Position numbers and translations under genes: made by a program
Assembly (NCBI RefSeq): GCF_910592395.1
Contig: NC_088315.1
Location: 20,593,219-20,657,218 of the forward strand
DNA from: Lineus longissimus
Lineage: Eukaryota; Nemertea; Pilidiophora; Heteronemertea; Lineidae
DNA length: 64,000 bases
Reading direction: 5' to 3'
The notes under the pieces: model-generated
What the model saw: the letters and a program-made list of their open reading frames with translations, nothing else
What the model was told of the DNA's origin: nothing
Databases searched by the model: none
Shown: one piece after another, positions 26,201-38,680 of the stretch
Layout of the letters: each line of letters opens with the position of its first letter
How positions within the stretch are numbered: the stretch's first letter is position 1

Positions 26201-28655
26201 TCTACAGGACTTTCGTACGTCTCTGTACAAGTTTGTTGACTCTTCCTGGGTGAAACCAACAGTGCCACACATAGTGGTGTACTGGAAATATAGTTGTCAA
26301 TACAACATAAGATCTCAGTCATGTCAGTAATCAATTTTCTCTGGCTAGTGTTCCAGTTTTGTCAATTTACCTACTCATAACCTCTACAGAAAAAAATAGA
26401 TTCTTTGGTTAAATAATTTACAGTTTACAGCAAAAGAAGCAAATAAAGCACATGATGAGCCACTGCAAAAGAACACTTGTACTACAATACATTTCTATTC
26501 ATAGGCCTCAACATGCCATGCCCCAGGGCTATGCATCGCTATAAAAGTAGATTATATTACAGCAAACCTGAATTGCAAGTAGATGAATTTTAATTAGGTC
26601 AGAGTCGTTAGAGACTGATCTAAATGTGTGTTGTAAAGTTGGCCTGATGGAGTGTTGCTGGTATCATCGCAGACAAGAACACTGGGGATTCTTTCCAGTT
26701 TGACAGACTACAGACAAACACCAAACAACAGGCCATTCATAGACAGTATCATAAATCTTTCTTTTTCTTCCCTCTCTCCTCCATTTCAAAGGGTCCCTTA
26801 CTGTACAAATCTCAATCAATCTTCCATCCTTCATATTTTCTCATTAAACCAGACTCATTAACAAATTGAATTAATAAAGCACCTCACTGGACATCATCTA
26901 TTAAAACTCAGATTTCAACTTAACGAATTTGGATTTGAATTTGAGGAACTCATTGGCATCCCGGGCCTCCCTCAGTTTGACCACGGGTCATGTTCACGCT
27001 GCGCCCCGATAAGTTTTCGAGTGTCTTTCTCCGTACCGGCCCACAGGCAAAACATCTGCTTACGATGTCAGCCCAATGTCTGTGTGTCAATACAAAATGG
27101 ACGCCACTCGGCAACGAGAAAGGGGAGGACTGGACACGAATGCAACAGTGATGCCATTGTGTGAGATAGCGGGCTGAGATATCTGGAACTTGATCTTGAA
27201 GGATCACCACAATTTGACCGATGCGTTAATAAGATTCACAGGGTGGGCATGTTTTGGGAAGTCAAATATCAAGTTTCCGAGGGTTATTTGGTGCGAGTTT
27301 TAATTTGACATCTGTAGCTTAGAAATCATACAAAAGATTCTGTGGTGAGGTCAGTTTTGGTAAACCGCAAACTATGAGTGAATCCGCAGCAAAACACAAA
27401 TGATGAAGGAATAATCCCCAAAAATAGAAACAAGACTTATGTCACATACAAACTGATAAAATTCTAATGAAAATACTTCAGAACTATTTTGCGGCCAGAT
27501 TCGAAAGAAACTTCAAATGGCCGCTCCCAAATTGTCACCACGCCGGCCTCAATAACAGATACGCAAAACCGAACACTGTCAAATTATCGGCAACCCGGCG
27601 AACCGTCTGCGATTTTGATAAGCATCTTCTCGTTAGCCAATCATGTGTAAAACCACCTTCATCGCCACTCAGTGATTTGACAATTCACTCGAGGGGTGAA
27701 ATCAATTTGTACATCTTCATTGATCATCCTGTAATGATCGACTGATGCGTTATCGTACGCTGATCAACTCGTGATAAGTCGATAGCCAATCAGGATGAGG
27801 TGGGTTATCATCGGGTATCGGCACGAGGTGGCTGTACTCCGGTTGAAAAAATATCAGTAGAGATCTTGCCAAAGTGATATCACTTGTTGAGATCAATATA
27901 TGATGATTGGAACGGCAGACGTAATACTCGATGACAAGATATTGGTGTCTCCAGACGACAGGCAGGTTAACCGCTTGAGAATCAAGTTATATGTTGGATG
28001 GTCAAATGTAGGTCACGTCATCATCAATCGACCCCTTCCTCTCTCCAAGAAACCGCTGAGAGCACTGGTCAACTGGTTTACACCAGTGTATGGATCAAAC
28101 ATAGGAAAGTAGTTATGGTTATATGTCCAGCAAATATTCTGTACATCTTAACTTTCCAAATGGTGTCAGATCTGTTTGTGATCTCGCCTGATCGGTCAAC
28201 CTAATCCAGCACAGATGACCTTCGCAGATTCAACCAATCTGCACAGAGTTCGATCCAATCAGCTAATATCGGTAATTGATCCCTGATCGCCTGATTATCC
28301 ACCAAATCATCGATTCGAGTCTATATTAGAACGGCATGGCTAAATACGATAATAAAACCAGCACTCAGGGTATCAACACCTTTAATAAAGATGTACCACT
28401 GCCATGCTTCAATCAATGAGCTTGATTTAGATGTAGCATAACCATGTTCCAATCGATGGAGTTTGCCCAAAGTGCAGTTATTGCTGCATGATAGAATTCT
28501 GGCCATAATTGGCTCCTGCTGCTACATCCAATAATGACTGTGACTATCTGATGTGCAAAATGTATAAAAGTCTCTGGACGAGATCTGATATCTGTTGACG
28601 AAGACGAGTCAATGTTTTCAAAGCAGATATTGGCTTTTTTAGACCAAGAATGATC
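20241..28655. other. No recognisable gene
   Basis: About 8.4 kb of mixed AT-rich sequence with no recognisable domain, RNA gene or tandem array. A GC-richer patch at 21470-21740 has an open frame of 63 codons that resembles nothing known. A single GTGACCTTGACCTTTGG nuclear-receptor-like motif lies near 22415. Confidence 0.55.
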
Positions 28656-28740
28656 AGAGGTCAAAGTCAAGGTCGAGTCAAAGGTCAAGGTCAGGGATAA
28701 AAGGGAACTCTGCAGAGCGACCTTGACCTAGGACCTTGGG
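28656..28740. promoter_or_regulatory. Cluster of AGGTCA nuclear-receptor half-sites
   Basis: Within 85 bases there are AGGTCAAAGTCAAGGTC at 28658-28674, AAAGGTCAAGGTCAGG at 28680-28695 and, on the other strand, GACCTTGACCTAGGACCTTG from 28719. These include TCAAGGTCA (the extended half-site bound by NR5A/ERR-type receptors) and a near direct repeat AGGTCAAAGTCA (HNF4/RXR-like). The motif density is visible; regulatory use is inference. A caution is that AGGTCA/TGACCT runs also occur inside the mobile element at 40238-41365, so repeat origin is possible. Confidence 0.3.
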
Positions 28741-30224
28741 AAGGAAAGGAGAGAACCCGATGACATGGCTTGCGATGTCGGAAATGTGAGGTGATGATGA
28801 TGCCAATATGGCAAAGTTGTCATCATTAGTAACATGACCATCAGCTTGTTATGTGTAATCATGATAATTATCTCGAACTATTCTAAAATGACAGAAACAT
28901 TTGGCCTAATTTATAGGTTCGAAAATGTGAGATTCAGTATCCAAAGTTAAATTTGGTCTTCTCAGTACTGCTTGAAAACGATATCAGAGCGGTGAGATAT
29001 GGTTACTTCAGAATGATGAGCTCAAAATGTGGTCAAGAACAGTTTGAGTATCATTGCATCATCATATAGAAATAGGTCCAATTCAATGATATGCATGGAA
29101 AGCAGATTTATGCTCCCAATGTGAAACTGAACTTAATCGTTAATGGACGAAGATAAAAGTACTTGGTCATAACGTTGGTGTTTAAGAGCAGTGTGACCAT
29201 CAATTTCAAGCTTGTTATGGAAATGTTCCCAGACAGTTGGTGGTAAACGCTCACAGTAGACAACCACATTTCCTCGTTCCCAAGACATAAAGCCATGTTT
29301 ATGGCTGAAATGATAATCTGATATTGTCCTTTACGGGCATAAAACTGTAGGCCTTTGGTAAAAGATGTAATGAGCGGATGTATGAAATTTGTGAGCGTGA
29401 TCTTGAACAATATGCGGGTCAAATTCAGGTTACAGTAATGAATTGATTGGTGCTTCACGAGGTCATCAAATTACGAAAATGCATCTGATATGGGAAGGTA
29501 TCATTTGATGTCGATTCTGAGTGAGTATGGGACAACAGTTTAGACTTGTGTATAACATACTCAATGCCTGTTCTGTCAGAACAGACCAGACTCGGCTATT
29601 TTGGGACCACAACTATCCAGGCCTCTTCACAAACCAATCACACTTCAAGACATTTTGAGGAATTTCGCCAACAATCAGGTTCAAAGAAGATTAGCAAGTA
29701 ACTAGATTAAAGGGCAAGTAATAAGCCAGTTTTTAACATTTAAACTTAAGCTGTACTCTGCACAATGGAGGGATTAAGAAGGCACATGTCAAACCACAGA
29801 CTTTAAATGCTTCAATAATGGAATTTATAAGGAGCAATATGGAGTCCTTATTTAGGGGTTATACTAATAAGCAGGGTGATATGAATATATAACAGAAGGT
29901 TTTGAGGGCACTATTTGAGTCAGTTTATAAAAAGAATGTCTGATCAAGTAGACAGTGCTGCTAACAGCAGATCTGCAGGTATTGGCCAGTTGAATACTGC
30001 CTATAATTGACTGCTCCCTGAGTGCAGAAGACTTTGAACTTTACCTCACCTTAACTAGGTGCAATCTTTGACAGTTTTCTTACTTACCTGAAATGAGAAG
30101 ATTAAGAATAATATTAATTAATAATTAATTACTAATTATGCTTGTTACATGTGTCAAGATATGAATTTCGATGACGTTTTTAGAAAAAGCTGAAAGAAAT
30201 TTACATCTTTATCGCATTCCAGTG
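28741..30224. other. No recognisable feature
   Basis: AT-rich sequence with no recognised domain. An AT-rich run with several TAATTA steps at 30105-30140 is probably compositional. Confidence 0.55.
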
Positions 30225-30442
30225 GAATATTTTATTTTATTTTATTTTATTTCATTTCATTTTATTATCTTCTTATTTTATTATTTTATTATATTATTTT
30301 ATTTTATTTTATTTTATTATTTTATTTTATTTTATTTTATTTTATTTTATTTTATTTTATTTTATTTTATTTTATTTTATTTTATTTTATTTTATTTTAT
30401 TTTATTTTATTTTATTTTATTTTATTTTATTTTATTTTATTT
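30225..30442. repeat. (TTTTA)n pentanucleotide microsatellite
   Basis: Degenerate TTTTA/TTTCA/TTATA units at 30225-30317 are followed by an almost pure (ATTTT)n run of about 24 copies to 30440. The long open frame across it (rich in Phe-Ile-Leu-Tyr) is an artefact of the five-base period. Confidence 0.97.
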
Positions 30443-31689
30443 TTATTACAAACCTGAGAGAAATTGCCAAAGAAAATATCAAGCAACAACATAAATCAGG
30501 GCAAATACTGCATATTTTTCTTCTGCACGCTTGAGCAGAAACGTCTGCTTGATTGTTTTGAAATAACACCACCAGCGAAAACAGGAAATATCTTTCAAGG
30601 GACTGAAAAGCATATTTCTTATATGATTTCCTTTTGCCTAATGGGCGTAGGGGGGTATTGAATTGAAATGGGAACATTTAGACACCTAGAAAATTATTGA
30701 CAACATTTGAAAATATGCCGTAAGATGTTAAAAACAAAGTGATGTCTGTTTATAGTGGTCTGAGCAACTGATCATGTTTTTGGGTCGGGCTCGAGATTTG
30801 GACAATGACACTAAAAAAATATTCAATATTTTTGGACAGTGGAGTTGAAACATCAAACATTCCACTAATGGATCTCTTTAAACTCGTTACGATTTGCAAG
30901 GCTCCTTAATTAGGGTTGAAAGAATGCCAAATATTCCTCACAAAGGTTTCTATATAAAAGGTGTTACTTTCGAAGTGTCCATAAAACACAAGAAAAACAA
31001 ATCAAATGCCTCCGAGTCAAGTGCTGGGAGCTACAAAAAGAATTTGAATGAATACCCTTCATTGACAAGGGACTTCTTAAGTTTTAAGGTCTCACTGACC
31101 CTCAACCATAACATTTTCATTTCTGCCACGTCTCAAGGACCTAAACACCAAACTCGCGAGCCTCCAAGCCAATGTTACTGAGAAAGCAATGTTCAGTCAT
31201 CATGGACAACTGTTTTCAAAGTAGTTTATACCAAGCATGTATCTTCTTCTCTGTTTTCCAAGCCTTTCTTTTCTCAGCTGTCAGGAATCCCTTCAAACTG
31301 GGCAAGATATTGCTCATAGTAAGGTTGTAGTTTGGGGCCTTGTTAACACAGAACATCAACCATGTTAGCATAGATTTTATTTGAATGTCCAAGATGTTAG
31401 CGTAGATTTTATCAGTGAGTCCACCATTAGCATGGACATTATCGGCCACCAAGATGTTTCTCGTTATAACGATCAGGCGAGTATGTAAGGTTGTAAGATT
31501 AACCTTGATCCAGGTGAGATACAGTTCAGATTGATATGTGATTGAGACCAGCCGCTCAATCATTTCTCATTTTATGTTCTGATGTTGGAGATTGCCTCAT
31601 TTTGCGCTTTCCTTACATCTGGCCTCAGGTAGAAATATTCCATGATGGCAATTATCATTCAAAGCTGACCAATATATTCCAAGCAAACA
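30443..31689. other. No recognisable feature
   Basis: Open frames up to 115 codons (31216-31563, minus) show no known domain. Confidence 0.55.
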
Positions 31690-31758
31690 ACTCGACTCAA
31701 CTCTAGAGATTGTGTCCCACTTACAGAGGTGTCCATTAAGAGAGGTTCTGCTGTTTAT
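31690..31758 (-). mobile_element. DNA transposon terminus, 'GGACACCTCT' family, copy 2
   Basis: On the minus strand the sequence begins CAGCAGAACCTCTCTTAATG, then GGACACCTCTGTAAGTGGGA and CACAATCTC. This matches the start of the copy at 16277 and appears to be the outermost end of the family. Only the end remains. Confidence 0.6.
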
Positions 31759-34734
31759 GGCAGAGTCTTCCAGACGCGTTTCATATTCGTCGACACAATC
31801 AAATCATTTCAAAATGTAATTTCCTCCGGCAGTGGGCAGATGATTAAGTTCTGACCGCTTGTACGAATCACGTCTCTACGCTAAAGACCCCCGACTCTCG
31901 GGATTTGTTTTACATGCGATGACGCTCCTATCAGCCTTGCTGTCGCCACGACGGCAGACGGCAGCAATACCATTTCCTGACTCAGAATCAACGCGGATTG
32001 AACATCCGAGATTAACTTGTTGAGCTGTGATGCCCCAGAACGACATTCTGACTTTCTCAGTTTAAATAAATGAAGTGATGTTTAGATTAAAAGGGTGTTT
32101 CCAACTCTTATGCCTTTCTACTGGAGGAACCAGTCATAGCTGCCTTGAAATTACTGCTGAAGAACATCTACTGAAGTTCAGAAGCTGATCCCGAGACATC
32201 GACTTTTTGTTTCTTTCTTACAGCATATGGTTTGAGTTAGATTGGTGAATGGCATCCGAGAATGGCAACAAACATTCACAGCCTATGCTGCGGAACATCA
32301 AACCGATTCATCTGATTTCCAAGAATGTAACAAACACCTTTGTCACTGTCATAGTTGTTCTGATAACAATGGTCCGCTTGTCCTCACAACAGCACATATG
32401 GCAGTGAAGAAGTCACAGGAGGACAATATATCACTATGCATTATGAGGTGTTCAATTCTACATTGAGATGCACAGTACAAATGTAGCTTTCCAATCAATG
32501 TAGGCCTATACAGGTATTCTTAAAGGCATGCACTACTCTTTCAAAATTAGCAATTAGAAATTGAATTTGAGACGTTTCAATTATGTAAATACCCATTGAA
32601 TACCAACTCCAATTTCGCTGAAGTGTACACCAGTACACCGATAATTATGCCAATTTTCATCACGCACACCTTTCTGATATTTCTACTTGTGACACAGATA
32701 AAAACATTCCAGTGCACAAGCGATGTATGCCTTTAAGTTCTGACAGATGCCAGCTGCAATGCGTCATACACAAGGCCTGATCATTTATACAGAACTGACA
32801 TAGGACTGGTCGCCAAACATGTGAATAACACACAACCTGCTGAGAGCACAAAGACGAGAGTCGGTAAAGTGCCACGAATCAAGCACCATCGAACTGTTGG
32901 GTGGCACTCGGGGCGAAAGTGAACAGTATCAAAATGTCAAATATTTGAAATAAATCAATGAAATTGGCATGGATGTCTGGGAGTGTGCTTTGAAGCCTAT
33001 ATTGGATGACACATTATCCAAAATAGAGTATCGCAAACCTCACTGCAGATATTTTGTTGATTCATCAAACAGGATTTCAACAGACAACGCGATATTCTTG
33101 TTGGAACTGTCCAGGCGTCTGTTCTTCGGCTGAGCAGACAACAATTTACACTTCAAATTTTCTGTCATAAACATTTAGTGACAAACATTTTTCAACATGC
33201 GAGCACATCTTTTACTGTGAGTATCAGGTCTCGATATTCATGTTCGTTCATCGGGAAAGTTTAATGTTTCATGGGAAGTAAAACAGATGTAAATATCAAG
33301 ATTGAATCAAACGGGAGCGCCTTAAATTCTTATCGGTTTATCAATTTGTGTCACATTAGGGTACACTTCCGTGAACAGCGCTGACCTAGCATTCAAAACT
33401 CAGTGAAAAAATGTCACATTAATTCAAAATGGATCATTTTCTTGAATGGGAAGAATGCGTCTTTTCATAAATCTCAAGCGTTCAGGATGAAGTGTAGGTC
33501 TGGATGAGAAGGTTCCATGTTTATGCCTCATTACCTGAATACAAGTTGACACCTGCCAATTCAAACATACATTCAGACTTCAGCTTTTTGTTATAAATAA
33601 GATTTTTTGACTAGGAATCTCGATCATGATGAGTTTCAGTCATTTTGTTACCATTTCAGACACACCGTTTCCTTCCGTACAGTTTTCATCACTCACATGA
33701 TGTCACCCTATAATAATGTCGTCCCATTGAGCATACAGTCCCTGTGAACACAGCTACCACCCTAATATTCTAATTGACTAACTTCATCAAAATTTTTATA
33801 TCTATCTTTCGATTATTTCGTACTAAAAAGTTGAAAAAAGAATGGTTTTTGATCACCTTATTTTGATGATCCATGGCCTGTCTCAAAACTGAGGAACGTC
33901 CAAACCTCAATAGGTTCCCAATCATAGAAGCATCCAACAAATGGCCATTCCTCCAAACCAGATCAAAGAACAACAGAGGCTTATATCAAACCAACATATT
34001 TTTAAGGACGGTCTAGCGTTTAAAAAGCACAAGCTGAGTTAAAAGGTTTCCCGAACACATCCTCAAGCACTTTTTCTTTCTTATGGAGATAATCTTGTGC
34101 TGCGTGGAGCAAATAACCAGATCAAACCAAGGAGATGGTATAATTTGTGTCCAATACGATTGGTTAATGGATTTGCTGTTGGCAATACTGTAAATCTTGT
34201 GCCACCGAATATGTTAGAGAAACATGAAGGACAAGAGGTGACCCATTAGTGGCCTCGCTATAAGTACATGCCGAGAATGGTCGAGATTATTTCAAAACCT
34301 GTCTGGAGCTGATGAACAAGTAGTGCTCCTGTCATATAAAGGTGGAGCCCTTTGCAACTGTCAATGGCTCAGAGTGAGGTGCAAATGTTGCACATCACAG
34401 AGGATGTTTCTTTTGAATAGGCCTGGAGCAGAATATATGTGGAATCAGTCAAAGAAGAGATCCTGCTCAGCAATACAAGATAGGGTAACTCTCCGACACT
34501 AAGGTTCCAGATTAAACTCAGATTTGGTAGAATACTGACTCCACTCTTGGAGAGTTACAGGTCAATGACTATTGGCAGACATGAGTGATTTAATGGAGAT
34601 TTTATCTCTCTAATAGCTAATGTATCAGAAATCAGCGCCATTAGCTGATGAGGTGAACTCCCTAGTTATGGCTTCAGCACAGTTTGTTTATGTTGTCCGC
34701 ACCAGCTCCACGCATTTATTGGATTAATGTACTT
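31759..34734. other. No recognisable gene
   Basis: No supported gene or repeat. A minus-strand match to the ephrin IICP motif at about 31830-31860 was examined and rejected because it lacks compatible splice sites. Confidence 0.55.
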
Positions 34735-34860
34735 AGTATGAGTGTCGGTGATCTTGGGCAGGACACTCTACTGTATCATGCAATGAATTCCCGTTCCGTC
34801 CATGTGAGATCTGCCAGACTCTCCCACCACGACCCCGCCCCTGAAGGTAGGTGACCCAAC
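34735..34860. mobile_element. Possible SINE-body relic
   Basis: GATCTTGGGCAGGACACTCT followed by a GCAATGAATTCCCGTTCCGTCC-like segment resembles the conserved middle part (CTTGGGCAAGGCACTTT...) of many marine invertebrate SINEs. No A/B-box head remains. Confidence 0.3.
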
Positions 34861-37344
34861 CGCCCTGCACATCATGGTTAATGTCTCTTTATGTTATTTT
34901 TCAAGTTCCATATCGCTGAATATTTTGAGAGATAACATTATTAAGTGCATGTTGTTGGCTCAGGTCGTCGGTGGCCATTTATTGTCAGAAATTAGGTGGA
35001 TTTCTATCTCAGGTGAGAGGATGAACTCACACAGGTGCAATCAGACGGAGATAGCAGTGAGGGAATCGGGGGTCTGGTCGGGAATCACACAAGTTCAATC
35101 AACGCACAAACCAGTGATTTTGTTGCAGCGATATCGCTTGTCCAGTGGCCCAAGAGAACTGTTGAGCAGATCCAGGGATTGAGGCAGCTTCATCATCAAA
35201 TCTGGGTCATTCACATGCTCCACCACTTTGCATGTTACATCAAAGGAGGTACTCACAAGGTGACAAACCTAGGCATATGCATCTTAGAGCTTCTGCTGTA
35301 ACTAACTGCTGACAGACTGATAATACAAGACTGGCATATTTCATATTCCTACCCTTTATACATAAATATTTGAGGCTGCATTATATCAGAACCGACCCAA
35401 TCATAAGTTATGACATTGGAGGTCTATTTTATCAGCAAGTTAGTCATCTGATCAAAAGTGTTTCTCGTCTTATTATCAGCCAGTTGAAGACTGCATGAAT
35501 GCAATCAAATGGCCAGAGACAGGTTTCATAAGTTGATGTAAAACTCCCTAAATCACATTTGTTTGATTTAGGCATAAGGTAAGTTTCAACGATGATGTAT
35601 TGGTGTCACAAGGCAGCATTCTGGGACAGGAAGTGTGCGGTTGAGACAACTCTCAGATGCTACTAGTATCTGGTAACCAGTCCTTAACCTCCTCGAGATG
35701 CCGCAAGTTTCCGACAAACTAAATAGGAAGTCAATAATGAAAGCCAAACAAAGGAATGAGTGAAGAATGCCCGACCTGTAATTAGCCGGTTGTTTGTAAG
35801 CAGTTTTTCCACGTCTGCTGACTTCTAACCCGGCTTTTTGCACTTTCAAGTTTCTCCTGTGGAATCCATGCAATAACAGGTACTAACAGATGGTGCAATG
35901 TACATCATTGTGTTTTATCTCTGAAAGATACGCACTGTAACTAGCTGTGGTTAGGTCTTACCGCCATCACAAGGGATACCGTAAGATAGAGATACCCTCT
36001 GGCCACGTATGACTGTGCAATCATGAGTAAAACAGCAGCCTTGTGAGTACTGACTCACACGATGGAGTACTCACCCCCAGGATAAACGAATGTGACACAA
36101 AACGAGTAATCTAATTTGGTGACTTATCTTGTTGGTGAGATTTTTGACACCGTGTTGTCGTTTTCTTGCAAATTATCACAGATGTTATAATCAAAAGTAA
36201 CATTGGTGAGACACAACATATTTACAGAAACAACAGCCTGAATTTGTGATGTCATCTTTGTCCATGATGTACAGACTGAAAACAACCACATCGGACACAG
36301 GAAGACCTGCTTGGAGAGTCCCAGAGTAACTTTGACCCGCGTCAATGTTCATCTGAGGGTTAATGCCATTTCTGATTAGTTTCCTCTCTTAGTAAGTCAA
36401 TCATTTCCTGCAGGTACAGAGCTCGCCTCAGGCGAAGAAAATGCTACGACTATTGACTCAATGTGCAGCACAATATCAATTTTGTGCTCAAATCATGCAG
36501 AATTTGCAGAAATAAATATCAATGTCGATTTGTGCTGAACTTGGCAGATTAGTCTTTTGTCATTGTTGAGCCACAGCAGGGGATCATGGGAAGAAGCCAG
36601 AAAGAGAAGCGAGCGTCATTCTTGACACGAAGTTTTCAGAAGATTTCAGAAAGGCGGTTTTTTGGCCAAAACAGAGAACTTGATAACTTCAAATCCTGTC
36701 CACTGTTCTCACCAGTAGCCTGGTGGTCTTTCCTTTGTGCAGGAGTCGCCTGTAGACATGACCACACCTTTCAATATTATGAACAATTCATCTCATTTAC
36801 ATTCCAGTGTCCAGGATTATAACACTTGAAACATGGACAGAATGCCGTCTGCTACGTTTTTATCTTGTCCAATTGTCATCTCGACAACAACCTGTCAAAC
36901 GGCAGACATACACATGAATCCGCCAGACAATCACAGAATGGCGGACACTTAACATGTAACTATGACATCATATAAGTAATGATGACATCATAATTGACAA
37001 CATGATCACCCAGAAATATTCTAGTGAAGTCTTTACAGGTTAAGACCTACCAAATCAAACCATGGACACCTTACCATGAACTTGAAACAATACTGTATAG
37101 AAAGCCACGGCCACACATGTATGTATAGAGGGGTGGCATGAACATATAGGGATTGTCAGTGACCAATTTGATCTAGGGTCGAAAAAGTGCTTCAAGATTG
37201 GGCTAAGTAGGCCTATCAACTTTTTCTCAGAACCGATATATTCGATACTTGGAGATTGATAATTGGTACGGGCCTACATTTGTAGGTTGGGTGATAGCAT
37301 TCAATCTCTATTGGTTCTTCAGCGGATAGTATACAATAAATGTG
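34861..37344. other. No recognisable feature
   Basis: Short chance-length open frames only (up to 102 codons at 34874-35182). No repeat or RNA gene recognised. Confidence 0.55.
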
Positions 37345-38171
37345 CAATACATGTCTGTATCTCAGTTAAAGTGGTTTATCATCGCCAGACATGTCTCAAT
37401 ACATGTCTGTATCTCAGTTAAATAGGTTATCATCGCCAGACATGTCTCAATACATGTCTGTATCTCAGTTAAAGTGGTTATCATAGCCAGACATGTCTCA
37501 ATACATTTCTGTATCTCAGTTAAAGTGGTTTATCATCGCCAGACATGTCTCAATACATGTCTGTATCTCAGTTAAAGTGGTTATCATCGCCAGACATGTC
37601 TCAATACATTTCTGTATCTCAGTTAAAGTGGTTATCATCGCCAGACATGTCTCAATACATTTCTGTATCTCAGTTAAAGTGGTTTATCATCGCCAGACAT
37701 GTCTCAATACATTTCTGTATCTCAGTTAAAGTGGTTATCATCACCAGACATGTCTCAATACATGTCTGTATCTCAGTTAAAGTGGTTTATCATCGCCAGA
37801 CATGTCTCAATACATTTCTGTATCTCAGTTAAAGTGGTTATCATCGCCAGACATGTCTCAATACATGTCTGTATCTCAGTTAAAGTGGTTATCATCGCCA
37901 GACATGTCTCAATACATGTCTGTATCTCAGTTAAAGTGGTTATCATCGCCAGACATGTCTCAATACATGTCTGTATCTCAGTTAAAGTGGTTATCATCGC
38001 CAGACATGTCTCAATACATGTCTGTATCTCAGTTAAAGTGGTTATCATAGCCAGACATGTCTCAATACATGTCTGTATCTCAGTTAAATAGGTTATCATC
38101 GCCAGACATGTCTCAATACATGTCTGTATCTCAGTTAAAGTGGTTTATCATCGCCAGACATGTCTCAATAC
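37345..38171 (+). repeat. 51/52-bp tandem array, about 16 units
   Basis: Each unit contains GTGGTTATCATCGCCAGACA followed by TGTCTCAATACATGTCTGTA and TCTCAGTTAAA. CAGACATG and CATGTCTG form an inverted repeat with an eight-base loop in most units; about five units carry CATTTCTG, which breaks the pairing. Units are 51 bases, or 52 when GGTTTATC replaces GGTTATC. Open frames in several phases are a by-product of the near three-fold length and have no coding meaning. There are no spacers, so it is a minisatellite. Confidence 0.95.
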
Positions 38172-38680
38172 TGCTTCTCTCATTTGACTGCATCAGTCAC
38201 AAGCTCTAGACACAAAACAGTAAATAAAATCAATTATTTTAAGCAAACACACTTTCTGAGGAGAATGAAGACCCAATCCATAAAGTTTTAGCATGGTTTT
38301 ATTCTAAACCAACTCCCCAAGGGAATTGGAATGCGTGAGTTAGCTTGACATTAGCATTTCATGTGTTGAATTTGAACGGAAATAGAGAGGAGAAAGCTCT
38401 GGGACACAATCAGTCAAAATAAAGGCCAGCTCAAACTGGACCTGGTCTATTCCAAAGATAAACAAACCGACAACCCTACAATGTCCAAGGGTTGAGGGCT
38501 AAAAGGACACAAGACTAGGTCACTTGTATTGGACACCATGTTTAAACCACTGGGTCAATATTGATGGGTCACCCTTGTTAAGGGTAAACCATTGCATTCC
38601 TAGCATAGAGACTGGCCATGTGGACACAGTGCATTCATGTGCAGGGGGAGAGGGACACACAGAACCACTGAGAAAGCTGA
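38172..38680. other. No recognisable feature
   Basis: Featureless sequence between the 51/52-bp array and the decayed coding candidate. Confidence 0.5.

Noticed and set aside
30171-30494. 107-codon frame rich in Phe, Ile, Leu and Tyr
   Set aside because: Direct translation of the TTTTA microsatellite.
31800-31880. Minus-strand NLIICPLPEE, similar to the ephrin IICP segment
   Set aside because: The open stretch is only about 20 codons, the nearby acceptor-like TTTAG gives the wrong phase, and there is no donor GT before the stop. Treated as coincidence.
37345-38171. Regular repeats that might suggest a CRISPR array
   Set aside because: Units are contiguous without unique spacers, and the window is eukaryotic; it is a minisatellite.
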